A stretch of 64,000 bases of DNA, taken from NCBI RefSeq assembly GCF_900231835.1, contig NZ_OCTN01000001.1:434001-498000 (forward strand). Reading direction: 5' to 3'. The notes beneath the pieces were generated by a model. The model ran no database searches. It had not been told where the DNA came from and was given only the letters and a program-made list of their open reading frames with translations. Source of the stretch: Pontivivens marinum. GTDB taxonomy: Bacteria > Pseudomonadota > Alphaproteobacteria > Rhodobacterales > Rhodobacteraceae. Position 1 is the stretch's first letter. Each line of letters begins with the position of its first letter. Of the stretch, positions 8,985 to 18,646 are shown piece by piece. The position numbers were made by a program, and so were the translations under genes.

Positions 8985-11470
8985 CCGTTGGCGCGGATCG
9001 TGACGTTGGTGGGGTCATAGGGGCTGTCCTCAACCACCTCGGCGTTCCACAACTCCTTGAACATCCGCACCTGTAGCTTGGTGCCGACCTGTGCCAAGGC
9101 GGGCTTGATATAACCGATGCCGATGGATTTACCGAAGGCGACGGAATACCCGCCCGAGGTTAGGCGACCGATCACCTCACCATCATGCAGCAGCGCCTCA
9201 CGCCCCCATGGATCCGCATCGGCAGGGCCGTCGATCAGCACGGTGACGCATTTCGCACGGATGCCGGTGTCCAGCATCGCCTGCTTGCCGCGATAGTCCT
9301 TGTCCATATCGACGAAGCGATCCAGCCCTGCCTCCAGCGGCGTTGCATCGCGCCCCAGATCGGACCCGAACGCCCGATAGCTTTTTTCCTGCCGCAGCCA
9401 GTTTTGCGCCCGTGCGCCGCAGAGTTTCAGGCCGTGCTTCTCACCCGCTTGCGTCAGCAGATCGAACAGGTAGTTCTGCATTTCGATCGGGTGGTGCAAC
9501 TCCCAGCCTAGCTCCCCCGTATAGGCCACGCGGATCGCCTTGACCGGACACATCCCCAGATCGATGTTTTTAGCCGACAACCACGGGAACGCCTTGTTGG
9601 TCAAGGCATTGGCCGGGTCCGCGTCCGAGATGATTTCCTTGAGGATATCGCGGCTGGCAGGACCGGCAATTGCAAACACGCCCCATTGGGTTGAAACGTC
9701 CTGCACCTCGATCCAGCCGAACTGCTCACGCTTCTTCGCGGCTTCCTTGACCATATAGTCGTGGTCATAGGCCTGCGCGGCACCGGCGGTGACGACGTAA
9801 TACTCGTCCTCTGCCTCACGCACGATGGTGAATTCGGTGCGGATCGTGCCCGCATCCGTCAGGCCATAGGTCAGGTTGATGCGGCCCACACGGGGCAGCT
9901 TGTTACAGGTTAACCAGTCGAGGAACTGCGTCGCGCCTGGTCCGGTGATCCGATGCTTAGTAAAGGCGGTCGCGTCGAACAAGCCTGCGGTTTCGCGCAC
10001 GGCCTTTGCCTCGGCCTCGGCATATTGCCACCAGCCGCCACGACGGAAGGATCGCGCGGCGTGGTCGTCAAATCCCATCGGTGCGAAATAGTTCGGACGT
10101 TCCCACCCGTTCACCTGCCCGAATTGCGCGCCAGCGGCGGCCATACGATCGTAGCACGGCGCAGTTCGCAGAGCGCGCGCGGCGGGGCGCTCCTCATCCG
10201 GATGATGCAGGATATAGACGTGTTCGTAGGATTCCTCGTTTTTCTTGGTCGCGTATTCGCGGTTCACCCATTTGCCAAAACGGCGCGGGTCCAGCGACCA
10301 CATGTCGATCTCGGCCTCGCCCTCGGTGATCAGTTGGCTGAGGTAGTGGCCAGCACCACCAGCAGCAGTAATCCCGAACGAGAATCCTTCGGCAAACCAG
10401 AAATTCTCCACCCCCGGCGCGGGGCCGATCAGGGGGTTGCCGTCGGGCGTATAACAAATCGGCCCGTTGAAATCGTCCTTGAGACCCGCGGTTTCCGAGG
10501 ATGGAATCCGGTGGATCATCGACATGTATTCTTCCTCGATCCGGTCCAGATCCAGCGGGAACAGATCAGCGCGGAAGCTATCTGGCACGCCGAACTTGAA
10601 GCACGCAGGCGCGTTCCGCTCATACGGGCCCATGATCCAGCCGCCGCGCTCCTCACGCACGTACCATTTGGCGTCGGCATCGCGCAGAACGGGATGCTCG
10701 CCATTGGTTTTTCGGTAGGCCTCCAGCGCAGGGTCAGCCTCGGTCACGATGAACTGATGCTCGACGGGGATCGCGGGAATGTAGGTGTTGATCATCGCGG
10801 CGGTGCGCTGCGCGTGGTTGCCAGTGGCGGTGATGACATGCTCGCAGGTGATGTCGAACAGTTCCTCACCCCCGATCAGGTTGCCGCCCTTTTCCACCAT
10901 GCGGCGGCAATGCACGACCCATTCATCGCCGCGACGGGTAAAGCCATCAACCTGCACGCGGCGGATCACCTCCACCCCGCGCTGGCGTGCGCCCTTGGCC
11001 ATGGCCTGCGTGACGTCAGCGGGGTTAATGTAGCCATCGGTGGGATGGTAAATCGCGCCCTCCAGGTCATCGGTCCGCACCAGCGGCCAGCGCTCCTGAA
11101 TTTGCGCGGGTGTCATCCACTCAAACGGCACACCAACCGATTCCGCCGTGGTGGCGTAGGTCATGTATTCGTCCATGCGCGCCTTGGACTGGGCCATGCG
11201 CAGGTTCCCCACGACCGAAAATCCGGCGTTCAGGCCGGTTTCGGCCTCAAGCTCCTTGTAGAACTTGATCGAGTAGTCGTGAATCCACGTCGTTGCGTAG
11301 CTCATGTTGAAATATGGCAGCAGGCCAGCGGCGTGCCATGTGGAGCCTGAGGTCAGCTCATCCCGTTCCAACAGCAAGGTGTCAGTCCAGCCCGCCTTTG
11401 CCATGTGATAGGCGATGGAGGCACCAACGGCCCCTCCTCCAACGACGACTGCGCGTGCATGCGTTCTCAT
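8981..11470 (-). CDS. Dimethylglycine/sarcosine dehydrogenase-like FAD and folate enzyme
   Basis: 829 residues from the ATG at 11470 (AAGGG 8 bases upstream); the frame is open to 11560 but without a signal. The N-terminal DAO domain has the dinucleotide motif VVGGGAVGASIAYH and GSTWHAAGL, whose His (about residue 46) aligns with the covalent FAD-His of mammalian DMGDH. The second half (from about residue 460) is an aminomethyltransferase (GCV_T) pair that would bind tetrahydrofolate. The likely reaction is oxidative demethylation of dimethylglycine or a similar N-methyl amine, as in glycine betaine breakdown. The exact substrate cannot be read from sequence. Confidence 0.88.
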   Translation of the reverse strand: MRTHARAVVVGGGAVGASIAYHMAKAGWTDTLLLERDELTSGSTWHAAGLLPYFNMSYATTWIHDYSIKFYKELEAETGLNAGFSVVGNLRMAQSKARMDEYMTYATTAESVGVPFEWMTPAQIQERWPLVRTDDLEGAIYHPTDGYINPADVTQAMAKGARQRGVEVIRRVQVDGFTRRGDEWVVHCRRMVEKGGNLIGGEELFDITCEHVITATGNHAQRTAAMINTYIPAIPVEHQFIVTEADPALEAYRKTNGEHPVLRDADAKWYVREERGGWIMGPYERNAPACFKFGVPDSFRADLFPLDLDRIEEEYMSMIHRIPSSETAGLKDDFNGPICYTPDGNPLIGPAPGVENFWFAEGFSFGITAAGGAGHYLSQLITEGEAEIDMWSLDPRRFGKWVNREYATKKNEESYEHVYILHHPDEERPAARALRTAPCYDRMAAAGAQFGQVNGWERPNYFAPMGFDDHAARSFRRGGWWQYAEAEAKAVRETAGLFDATAFTKHRITGPGATQFLDWLTCNKLPRVGRINLTYGLTDAGTIRTEFTIVREAEDEYYVVTAGAAQAYDHDYMVKEAAKKREQFGWIEVQDVSTQWGVFAIAGPASRDILKEIISDADPANALTNKAFPWLSAKNIDLGMCPVKAIRVAYTGELGWELHHPIEMQNYLFDLLTQAGEKHGLKLCGARAQNWLRQEKSYRAFGSDLGRDATPLEAGLDRFVDMDKDYRGKQAMLDTGIRAKCVTVLIDGPADADPWGREALLHDGEVIGRLTSGGYSVAFGKSIGIGYIKPALAQVGTKLQVRMFKELWNAEVVEDSPYDPTNVTIRANG

Positions 11471-11644
11471 CCGACAGACCCTTGAGCTGACTTGCGTTAC
11501 ATCTGGTTTAGCCTGTGACGGCGCCATGACACACGGGCTGTGCGACAGATAATCAAACAATTCCGACCTGCTGTACTGTCACGGGGTCTTGTCTGTACGA
11601 TAAGGCGTCACAAATAGCGGGGTAAGCAATCGAAGGCGCACCCC

Positions 11645-13633
11645 ATGACAAACAACCCGCTACTGACCCAATGGTCCACACCGCACGACATCCCGCCCTT
11701 CGACCAGATCGAGGTCGCGCATTTCGCGCCCGCCTTTGACGCCGCATTGGACGAGGCCCGCGCAACCTGCGCACAGATCGCCGCCAATCCCGACGCCCCC
11801 ACCTTTAGCAACACCATCGTTGGCATGGAGTTCGGCAGCGCCTTGCTGGACCGTGTCGCGTCGATTTTCTACCACCTTGCCGGAACGCAATCCGATCCCG
11901 CGATTGAGGAGCTGATGCGCGCCCTATCCCCGCGCATGGCCGCCTTCTCCAGCGAGATGTTGCAGGATCAGGCCCTGTTCGCCCGCGTCGATGCCTTGTG
12001 GCAGCAGCGTGACCGCTTTGACCTCGCGCCTGAGGAAGCCCGCGTGCTGGACCTGTACCACCGCATGTTCATCCGCGCCGGTGCCGCATTGGACGAGGAC
12101 GGGCGCAAACGCCTCAGCGCGATCATGCAGCGGCTGGCGGAACTGGGCACCAGCTTCACCCAGAACCTGCTGGCGGATGAGCGTGATTGGTCCGTCACCC
12201 TGACCGAGGATGATCTGACCGGCCTGCCCGACGATCTACGCAACACCATGCGCAGTGATGATGGCTGGAACCTGACGCTCTCCCGCTCCGTCGTGGTGCC
12301 GTTTCTGGAAAGCTCGACCTGCCGTGACCTGCGCGAAACCGCGTGGAAGGCATGGACCGCACGCGGCGCAAATGGTGGCCCTACGGATAACCGTGACGTG
12401 GCGGCTGAAATCCTCGCCCTACGGCACGAACGCGCGCAATTGCTGGGCTTCGCGGATTTCGCATCCTACAAACTTGACACCGAAATGGCCAAGACGCCGG
12501 ATAATGTCCGCGCGCTGTTGATGGATGTCTGGACCCGTGCGCAGGCCAAGGCGACGACGGATGCGGAACAACTGCGCGGGTTGATCGCGGCGGATGGCCA
12601 GAATCACGACCTTGCCGGTTGGGATTGGCGCCTATACGCCGAACGTCAGCGTGCCATTGAGCATAATTTCGACGCCGCCGCGTTAAAGCCGTACTTCACA
12701 TTGGGCGGCATGATCGAGGCAGCCTTCGACGTATCAGCCCGCCTGTTCGGGTTGAGCTTCCGCAAGCTCGACATCGCGCTGCCCCATCCCGATGCAATGG
12801 CGTGGGAGGTTCTGCGCGGCGAAGAACATGTCGGCGTTTTCATCGGTGATTACTTTGCCCGCGCTGGCAAACGGTCCGGCGCATGGTGTTCACGCCTGCG
12901 CGCACAGGCCGGTCCTGTTCGCCCAATCGTGACCAATGTGTGCAATTTCGCCAAGGGCGATCCAGCCCTGCTGACCTTTGACGATGCGCGCACGCTGTTC
13001 CACGAATTCGGCCACGCGCTGCACCACCTGCTGAGCGAAGCGACTTACCCGATGGTATCGGGCACCTCCGTCGCCCGCGATTTCGTCGAACTGCCCAGCC
13101 AGCTATATGAACACTGGTTGAGCGAGCCGGAAATCCTGCGCAAACATGCCCGTCATTATCGCACGGGGGAACCCATCCCGCAGGACCTGCTGGACAAATT
13201 GCTGGCGGCGGAGACCTTCGGACAGGGTTTTGCCACGGTGGAATATGTCGCCTCCGCGCTGGTCGATCTGGATTTCCACACCGGCACACCGCCAACAGAT
13301 CCGATGGCCGCGCAGGCGGAAACGCTGGAACGCATCGGCATGCCTGCCGCAATTCCGATGCGCCACGCAACGCCGCAATTCGCGCATATCTTTGCCGGTG
13401 ATGGATATTCCGCGGGTTACTACAGCTATATGTGGTCCGAGGTTATGGATGCGGATGCCTTCGCCGCGTTCCGCGAAACCGGCGATAGCTTCAATCCCGA
13501 AATGGCGGAAAAACTGGCCACCTATATCTATTCTGCCGGCGGCACCCGCCCGCCCGAGGAATTGTACACCGCATTTCGCGGGCGCATGCCGGGACCGGAG
13601 GCTCTGCTACAGGGTCGCGGCCTGACAGGTTAA
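11645..13633 (+). CDS. dcp: M3-family zinc metallopeptidase, peptidyl-dipeptidase Dcp
   Basis: 662 residues. The zinc motif HEFGHALHHLL sits near residue 455 with the downstream glutamate region expected in thermolysin-like M3 enzymes. The N-terminus (NPLL...WSTPHDIPPFDQIEVAHFAPAF) and the C-terminal FAHIFAGDGYSAGYYSYMW follow E. coli Dcp, which removes C-terminal dipeptides, more closely than oligopeptidase A. No signal peptide, so probably cytoplasmic. A solid terminator follows. Confidence 0.9.
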   Translation: MTNNPLLTQWSTPHDIPPFDQIEVAHFAPAFDAALDEARATCAQIAANPDAPTFSNTIVGMEFGSALLDRVASIFYHLAGTQSDPAIEELMRALSPRMAAFSSEMLQDQALFARVDALWQQRDRFDLAPEEARVLDLYHRMFIRAGAALDEDGRKRLSAIMQRLAELGTSFTQNLLADERDWSVTLTEDDLTGLPDDLRNTMRSDDGWNLTLSRSVVVPFLESSTCRDLRETAWKAWTARGANGGPTDNRDVAAEILALRHERAQLLGFADFASYKLDTEMAKTPDNVRALLMDVWTRAQAKATTDAEQLRGLIAADGQNHDLAGWDWRLYAERQRAIEHNFDAAALKPYFTLGGMIEAAFDVSARLFGLSFRKLDIALPHPDAMAWEVLRGEEHVGVFIGDYFARAGKRSGAWCSRLRAQAGPVRPIVTNVCNFAKGDPALLTFDDARTLFHEFGHALHHLLSEATYPMVSGTSVARDFVELPSQLYEHWLSEPEILRKHARHYRTGEPIPQDLLDKLLAAETFGQGFATVEYVASALVDLDFHTGTPPTDPMAAQAETLERIGMPAAIPMRHATPQFAHIFAGDGYSAGYYSYMWSEVMDADAFAAFRETGDSFNPEMAEKLATYIYSAGGTRPPEELYTAFRGRMPGPEALLQGRGLTG

Positions 13634-13644
13634 GCTTTTTAATT

Positions 13645-13673
13645 GCGGCTGGGGAAACCCAGCCGCGCTTTTC
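13645..13673 (+). terminator. Intrinsic terminator after dcp
   Basis: Nine-base-pair stem GCGGCTGGG / CCCAGCCGC closed by a GAAA tetraloop, followed by GCTTTT. It begins 12 bases after the dcp stop and faces the convergent gene ending at 13685. Confidence 0.8.
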
Positions 13674-13684
13674 ATCGATTTTAC

Positions 13685-14545
13685 TTAGAACCACTGGCCC
13701 GGTTCAATAATACCCAGCTCCAATAACTGTTCAGAACGCCATTCAAACGGGGTGGAGCGTCGCCACATAAATGTCTCGATCTCAAACATTGAGCCAGGAT
13801 TACGCTTCAAACTCTTTGCCACCCGAAACGAAGCAACAGCAACGGTAACGTTATGATGCCATGGACAGGACAGAGTATTCATCTCCGGCACGCTCAGGAT
13901 CAAATCATCCGATATGCGCAGCCCCTCAATTGCGCGAAATAATGAAACGCGGTCAATCCGGCGGCGTTCCCACGGCACGAATTCCTCGTATCGCCATGTT
14001 AAACCACCAAAAATATCGAATTGCCGATCCAGCTCCTGCCCATCGCGATACCGGTGAAAACCGTAATAGCCCGATCCATCAAAATGCGCGTTCTGGCGTG
14101 AAACACCATCCTGCGCGCGATCTAGATCAGCGGCATATAGGTCAACCGAATAGCCGAACACATGATCGCGCCGCTCCTCGGTCATGAAAGTTGTGAGGTC
14201 GCTAATCTTTCTACTCTCCATATAGGGGTAGAATAGAAATTCTGCGTTGAAGCCCCAATAAACCCAGCGTCCGGCAAGGCGATCAATCAAACGGTTCAGA
14301 ATCGCAATGGCGTCATCACGGGATCGAACGGGCTCATCGATTCTGGTAATCGCCTCGCCATCAGGAATAGCCGCATCGACAGCGAGTCGACCGACCAGCA
14401 AAACCTGAACGAATCCAAGGCGTAAATGGTGCGAGACCGTGGCGGCAACTTCGGAAACATCTTCGACAAAAATGATCGCCACCGGCTCACGCCCGGGTAG
14501 GCTACCGGATTCAGCGAGGAACTGGGATACACTGGCGAAGATCAT
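13685..14545 (-). CDS. Uncharacterised protein, possible glycosyltransferase-like fold
   Basis: 286 residues from the ATG at 14545, which has GGAG 5 bases upstream; a GTG at 14575 is in frame. I do not recognise the family firmly. Residues ~20-110 look like an alternating alpha/beta domain (VAIIFVEDV, GFVQVLLVG, RWVYWGFNAEFLFYP). The last of these resembles the strand-plus-DADEFL motif of GT-A glycosyltransferases, but the acidic DXD is not preserved (GFNAEF). No signal peptide or membrane segment. The region is somewhat less GC-rich than its neighbours. Standalone gene, convergent with dcp. Confidence 0.6.
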   Translation of the reverse strand: MIFASVSQFLAESGSLPGREPVAIIFVEDVSEVAATVSHHLRLGFVQVLLVGRLAVDAAIPDGEAITRIDEPVRSRDDAIAILNRLIDRLAGRWVYWGFNAEFLFYPYMESRKISDLTTFMTEERRDHVFGYSVDLYAADLDRAQDGVSRQNAHFDGSGYYGFHRYRDGQELDRQFDIFGGLTWRYEEFVPWERRRIDRVSLFRAIEGLRISDDLILSVPEMNTLSCPWHHNVTVAVASFRVAKSLKRNPGSMFEIETFMWRRSTPFEWRSEQLLELGIIEPGQWF

Positions 14546-14705
14546 ACTGCTCCAATATCGCAAATTACCGTGCACGCAACCATTTGATGGCAGTTATCCG
14601 CTCACTCAACTGGAATAACGTATTTGTTAAAGCAAAGCGCCCTCATTTATTGAACAGTTCGTGTAATTACATCCAGTTAGCATTGCGCACATTGACATCT
14701 TGTGA

Positions 14706-14733
14706 GAGAACCTCCGAACCTGAAAGGGTTCTC
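14706..14733. promoter_or_regulatory. Inverted repeat in the mucR leader
   Basis: GAGAACC and GGTTCTC, 7-base arms separated by 14 bases, 57 bases before the mucR start. No T-tract follows, so it is not a simple terminator. The 244-base gap holding it (14546-14789) is AT-rich near TAACGTATTTGTTA, the kind of DNA MucR proteins bind when repressing their own gene. Function is inferred only. Confidence 0.3.
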
Positions 14734-14789
14734 GGCCTGACGTTAAGTCAAAGTCGGGGGGGCAACATACTAGTTGAAAGGGCTTTCAA

Positions 14790-15203
14790 ATGTCCGAGGC
14801 AATGCAAATCGACAAAACGGAGATTCTGGCACTGACGTCAGAAATCGTATCCTCCCATGTCGCAAATAATCCGGTCGCTATGAGCGAGCTTCCCGGCTTT
14901 ATCGAATCAGTATTCGGAAAGCTGCACGATCTCGCACAAGGTACTGCCGAAGAAGAGATCGAACTGGTTCCTGCCGTTCCGGTCAAGAAATCGGTAACAA
15001 ATGAATACATCATTTGTCTTGAGGACGGACGTAAACTCAAGATGCTCAAGCGCCATCTGGCAACTGCATTTGGCATGACGCCTGATGATTACCGTGCAAA
15101 GTGGAACCTGCCTTCGGATTACCCGATGGTTGCACCTGCTTACGCACAAAAACGTCAGGAATTGGCCAAAAAAATTGGCCTTGGTCGCAAACCAAAAAAG
15201 TGA
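14790..15203 (+). CDS. mucR: MucR/Ros family transcriptional regulator
   Basis: 137 residues, typical MucR/Ros length. The N-terminal helix region (LTSEIVSSHVANNPVAMSELPGFI) mediates oligomerisation in relatives, and the C-terminal part (VTNEYIICLEDGRKLKMLKRHL, then FGMTPDDYRAKW and SDYPMVAP) is the DNA-binding domain. Of the usual four zinc ligands, Cys, Asp (CLED) and the first His (KRHL) are present; the last His is Ala (HLATA), as I recall for Rhodobacterales members. MucR proteins are H-NS-like regulators of exopolysaccharide, motility and quorum-sensing genes. AAAGGG precedes the start. Confidence 0.93.
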   Translation: MSEAMQIDKTEILALTSEIVSSHVANNPVAMSELPGFIESVFGKLHDLAQGTAEEEIELVPAVPVKKSVTNEYIICLEDGRKLKMLKRHLATAFGMTPDDYRAKWNLPSDYPMVAPAYAQKRQELAKKIGLGRKPKK

Positions 15204-15237
15204 TGCGGTTGCGGGGACGCCCGCATCTGGCTAAATG

Positions 15238-15277
15238 ACGGCGTGACCTCCGGGACGGGGTTGCGCCGTTTTCTTTT
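15238..15277 (+). terminator. Intrinsic terminator after mucR
   Basis: Outer arms ACGGCG / CGCCGT with an inner ACC/GGT pairing, followed by TTTTCTTTT. Another hairpin (GATGCGG / CCGCATC, 15202-15227) lies just before it. The T-rich tail ends 15 bases before the miaB start. Confidence 0.65.
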
Positions 15278-15291
15278 GCAAAGGTCGTATT

Positions 15292-16617
15292 ATGTCCGCT
15301 CCCAAAAAGCTGTTTGTTAAGACTTATGGCTGTCAGATGAACGTCTATGACAGTGAACGCATGGTCGGCGCATTGGGAACTGCGGGCTATGAACAGGTAC
15401 AGGATCCGGCCGAGGCTGACATGATCCTGCTCAACACCTGCCATATTCGTGAAAAGGCGGCGGAGAAGGTTTACTCCGAGTTGGGCCGGATGCGCCCGCT
15501 AAAGGATGCAAAACCCGACCTGAAAATCGGCGTAGCCGGCTGTGTGGCACAGGCCGAGGGCGCAGAAATCATGCGCCGACAGCCTATGGTCGATCTGGTC
15601 GTTGGTCCGCAGGCCTATCACCGCCTACCCGCGATGGAGGCAAAGGTGCAGGCCGGCGAAACCGCGCTGGACACCGATTTTCCCGAGGAAGACAAATTCG
15701 ATCACCTGCCCGCGCCGCGCGGGCCCAAGGCGAGCCGCGCCCCAACCGCGTTCCTGACCGTGCAGGAGGGCTGCGATAAATTCTGCGCCTTCTGCGTTGT
15801 TCCCTACACGCGCGGGGCCGAGGTCAGCCGCCCCGGTGCCCGCCTTTTGGCCGAGGCACGTGATCTGGTTGAACGTGGCGTAGCCGATATTACCCTTCTA
15901 GGTCAGAACGTTAACGGATATCACGGTGCTGGCATCGATGGCGACTGGACCCTTGCCCGATTGATTCGTGAGCTCGCCAAAATCGACGGTTTGGAGCGGA
16001 TTCGCTACACAACGTCGCACCCCAACGACATGACCGATGACCTGATCGACGCACATGGCGAGGTTGAAAAACTGATGCCTTACCTGCACCTGCCCGTACA
16101 ATCAGGCAGTGACGCGGTACTGGCCGGAATGAACCGTCGCCACACCGCTGAGGAATATTTGCGCCTGATTGAGCGCATCCGCGCCGCTCGGCCAGACATC
16201 GCCATGTCCGGTGATTTCATTGTTGGCTTCCCCGGTGAAACCGAGGCTGACTTCGCAGATACAATCGCATTATGTGAGGAGGTCCGCTACGCCTCCGCAT
16301 TCTCGTTCAAATATTCCGCGCGCCCCGGAACGCCGGCGGCGGGGCGTACCTTTGTCGGGGATGATGTCGCCTCGGAACGGCTGGGCCGATTGCAGGCGCT
16401 AATCACCGATCATCAGCGCAGCTTCCAACGCGCGCAGGTGGGTAAGCGCATGTCCTTGCTTGTGGAAAAGGCGGGGCGTGAGCCGGGTCAAATGATCGGC
16501 AAAACCCCATGGCTGCACGCCGCTCATTTCGACGGGCCACAAACAACGCAGGGTAACGTGGTTGAGGTTGAGATCATCGGCTCGAACACCAACTCCCTAT
16601 CCGCCCGCGCGATCTAG
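15292..16617 (+). CDS. miaB: tRNA-2-methylthio-N6-dimethylallyladenosine synthase MiaB
   Basis: Radical SAM methylthiotransferase that adds a methylthio group to i6A37 in tRNAs reading U-starting codons. 441 residues. The N-terminal UPF0004 domain has the three auxiliary-cluster cysteines ([20 protein letters not shown]); the radical SAM motif is CDKFCAFC; the C-terminal TRAM domain binds tRNA. It carries its own start 15 bases after the mucR terminator. Confidence 0.96.
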   Translation: MSAPKKLFVKTYGCQMNVYDSERMVGALGTAGYEQVQDPAEADMILLNTCHIREKAAEKVYSELGRMRPLKDAKPDLKIGVAGCVAQAEGAEIMRRQPMVDLVVGPQAYHRLPAMEAKVQAGETALDTDFPEEDKFDHLPAPRGPKASRAPTAFLTVQEGCDKFCAFCVVPYTRGAEVSRPGARLLAEARDLVERGVADITLLGQNVNGYHGAGIDGDWTLARLIRELAKIDGLERIRYTTSHPNDMTDDLIDAHGEVEKLMPYLHLPVQSGSDAVLAGMNRRHTAEEYLRLIERIRAARPDIAMSGDFIVGFPGETEADFADTIALCEEVRYASAFSFKYSARPGTPAAGRTFVGDDVASERLGRLQALITDHQRSFQRAQVGKRMSLLVEKAGREPGQMIGKTPWLHAAHFDGPQTTQGNVVEVEIIGSNTNSLSARAI

Positions 16618-16619
16618 AC

Positions 16620-17111
16620 CTATTCCGGCAAGTTCTGGTCCAACCCCCACAGCCCGCTTTCGCGGACCCAACCGTCATGGCCACCTGTCTCGACCTGACA
16701 CCAGCCATCGACGCATTCGCCGAGTTGCGCAATCACGCCCACCTCGGCGATCGCGGCCAAGGGGGCCTCGATATTCGGCTCACGGTGCAGCCGCGCATTT
16801 TCACCGTCGATGATTACGGTCCGCACGCCTGACAGCAGGGCGAAGTGAATCCAGCCGCCCTCACCATCGCGATCCCGCACGTTGCGCCAGTTTTCATATT
16901 CCGAAATCACGCGCAGCGGCATACCACGCCGGACAAACCGCCAGTCTATCCGGTATTCCACGCCCGGGCCACGCCGGACATTTGCCTGCCCTGCCTTTAG
17001 GCTGACAAATCGCGGCAGGGGCAATCCCGTCTCATGCCCGATGCTTTGCGCCGCCAATGGCGACGCGAAACATGCAGCAGCTAGACAGAAAGCACGTCGG
17101 GTCAGGTGCAT
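16620..17111 (-). CDS. Exported SH3-domain protein
   Basis: 163 residues from the ATG at 17111, giving a clean signal peptide (MHLTRRAFCLAAACFASPLAA then QS). The mature part contains two bacterial SH3-like repeats: SLKAGQANVRRGPGVEYRIDW with WRNVRDRDGEGGWIH, and ENARLHREPNIEAPL with GWCQVETGGHDGWVRE. Such proteins are usually periplasmic and bind cell-wall peptides, but the ligand is unknown. It is convergent with miaB (2-base gap) and divergent from the dehydrogenase at 17192, sharing an 80-base promoter region. Confidence 0.82.
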   Translation of the reverse strand: MHLTRRAFCLAAACFASPLAAQSIGHETGLPLPRFVSLKAGQANVRRGPGVEYRIDWRFVRRGMPLRVISEYENWRNVRDRDGEGGWIHFALLSGVRTVIIDGENARLHREPNIEAPLAAIAEVGVIAQLGECVDGWCQVETGGHDGWVRESGLWGLDQNLPE

Positions 17112-17191
17112 CTTTGTGGATTTCCGGTTCAGTTCGCGGTCCGCTGACCATAAGCTGCGCAAACGGGGAAATCACGCCGAAAGGGAACATA

Positions 17192-18178
17192 ATGCCAGCG
17201 CAAAAGCTAAAGGTCGCGATCACGCGCCGCCTGCCTGAACCGGTCGAGACTCGGCTGGCCGAACTCTTTGACGTTACCCTGTGCGACAGCGACACCGCCC
17301 TCCCGCGGGAGGAGCTGGCCGCCCGCATGGCAGAAGTTGATGTTCTGATCCCGACCTTGGGCGACCGCATCGACGCCAAGCTGCTATCCGGTGCGGGTGA
17401 GCGGCTAAAGCTGATCGCAAATTACGGCGCTGGCGTGGACCATATCGACGTGGAAACCGCCCGTGCGCGCGGCATCGCGGTCAGCAACACGCCCGGCGTT
17501 TTGACCGAGGATACCGCCGACATGACCATGGCGCTGATTCTCGGCGTATCACGTCGGTTGAAGGAGGGCGTCACCCTGATGCAATCCGGCGACTGGCATG
17601 GATGGAGCCCGATGGCCCTGATGGGCAACCGCCTAGGTGGCAAACGTCTGGGCATTCTGGGCATGGGGCGTATCGGTCAGGCCGTTGCCAAACGTGCGCA
17701 GGCCTTTGGCATGTCCGTCCACTACCACAATCGCCGCCGCCTGCGCCCCGAGGCGGAGGAGGAGATCGGTGCCCGCTGGTGGGATAGCCTTGATCAGATG
17801 CTCGCACGGGTTGATATCCTCAGCGTGAATGCCCCCCACACGCCTGCCACATTCCACTTGCTGAACGCACGTCGCCTGAAATTGATGAAGCCGACAGCCT
17901 TTGTCGTGAACACCAGCCGTGGTGAGGTTATCGACGAAAACGCCCTGACGCGCGCGCTGCGCAATGGCGAACTGGCCGGCGCCGCGCTGGACGTGTTCGA
18001 ACATGGCGCCAGCGTTAACCCTCGCCTGCGTGACCTGCCAAATGTGTTGCTATTACCACACATGGGCTCCGCCACTGTTGAGGGCCGGTTGGAGATGGGT
18101 GAGAAAGTTCTGCTGAATATCAAGACCTTCGCCGACGGGCACCGCCCACCGGATTTGGTCGTGCCGAGTATGCTTTAA
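17192..18178 (+). CDS. D-isomer-specific 2-hydroxyacid dehydrogenase (glyoxylate/hydroxypyruvate reductase type)
   Basis: 328 residues from 17192, where AAGGGA precedes by 6 bases; the upstream in-frame extension overlaps the divergent gene and is rejected. NAD(P)-binding motif GILGMGRIGQAVAKRA is central; the catalytic Arg lies in VNTSRGEVID, and the His in LLPHMGSATVEGR. Sequence style matches bacterial glyoxylate reductase / D-glycerate dehydrogenase (GhrB-like). It probably interconverts glyoxylate and glycolate or hydroxypyruvate and glycerate; cofactor choice is not assigned. Confidence 0.88.
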   Translation: MPAQKLKVAITRRLPEPVETRLAELFDVTLCDSDTALPREELAARMAEVDVLIPTLGDRIDAKLLSGAGERLKLIANYGAGVDHIDVETARARGIAVSNTPGVLTEDTADMTMALILGVSRRLKEGVTLMQSGDWHGWSPMALMGNRLGGKRLGILGMGRIGQAVAKRAQAFGMSVHYHNRRRLRPEAEEEIGARWWDSLDQMLARVDILSVNAPHTPATFHLLNARRLKLMKPTAFVVNTSRGEVIDENALTRALRNGELAGAALDVFEHGASVNPRLRDLPNVLLLPHMGSATVEGRLEMGEKVLLNIKTFADGHRPPDLVVPSML

Positions 18179-18265
18179 AACAAAGCTATCAACGTATCAA
18201 AATACACGCTGCATTAACGATTGTTACTGCAAACAAGGGGGGTATAAAAACTAGGAGTCCCTCCC

Positions 18266-18646
18266 TTGAATACCAAACTATACGTCGGCGCAGCAATTTT
18301 GCTCGCCACTATTTCCGGCTGTGCAAGCAGTTCTGACGAAATTATGCCCGCCTATGTTTCACCTATTCAATATGATAGCTATTCGTGCAGCCAGCTTGCA
18401 CAGGAAAATAACCGCATCGCCAGTCGCTTGAACCATTTGACGGGTGAACAGGACGATCGCGCAAGCAGTGACGCAGTTGCCACTGGTGTTGCAATTATCC
18501 TGTTCTGGCCTGCTGCTTTCTTTATTGAGGGTGACGATCTAGCCCCTGAAATTGCTCAACTAAAAGGGCAGTTTGACGCGATCGATCAGGCGGCAGTGCG
18601 CAATGACTGCACCAATTTCAGCCGTCGCGCCCCGTCCGCAATCTAA
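18266..18646 (+). CDS. Small lipoprotein of unknown function
   Basis: 126 residues. The best start is TTG at 18266, with AGGAG 9 bases upstream. The signal sequence ends in the lipobox ISGC (Cys at about residue 19). The mature part has YVSPIQYDSYSCSQL, a helical stretch, a hydrophobic segment VATGVAIILFWPAAFFI and a final Cys. I remember similar proteobacterial proteins with this YxSYxCxQL and LFWPAxFF layout, but no function is known. The last 4 bases overlap the convergent oxidoreductase gene. Base composition is more AT-rich than its neighbours. Confidence 0.72.
   Translation: MNTKLYVGAAILLATISGCASSSDEIMPAYVSPIQYDSYSCSQLAQENNRIASRLNHLTGEQDDRASSDAVATGVAIILFWPAAFFIEGDDLAPEIAQLKGQFDAIDQAAVRNDCTNFSRRAPSAI

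Noticed and set aside
9953-11350. Long plus-strand open frame (465 codons)
   Set aside because: It lies opposite the dimethylglycine dehydrogenase-like gene and shows no family motifs; a GC-driven shadow frame.
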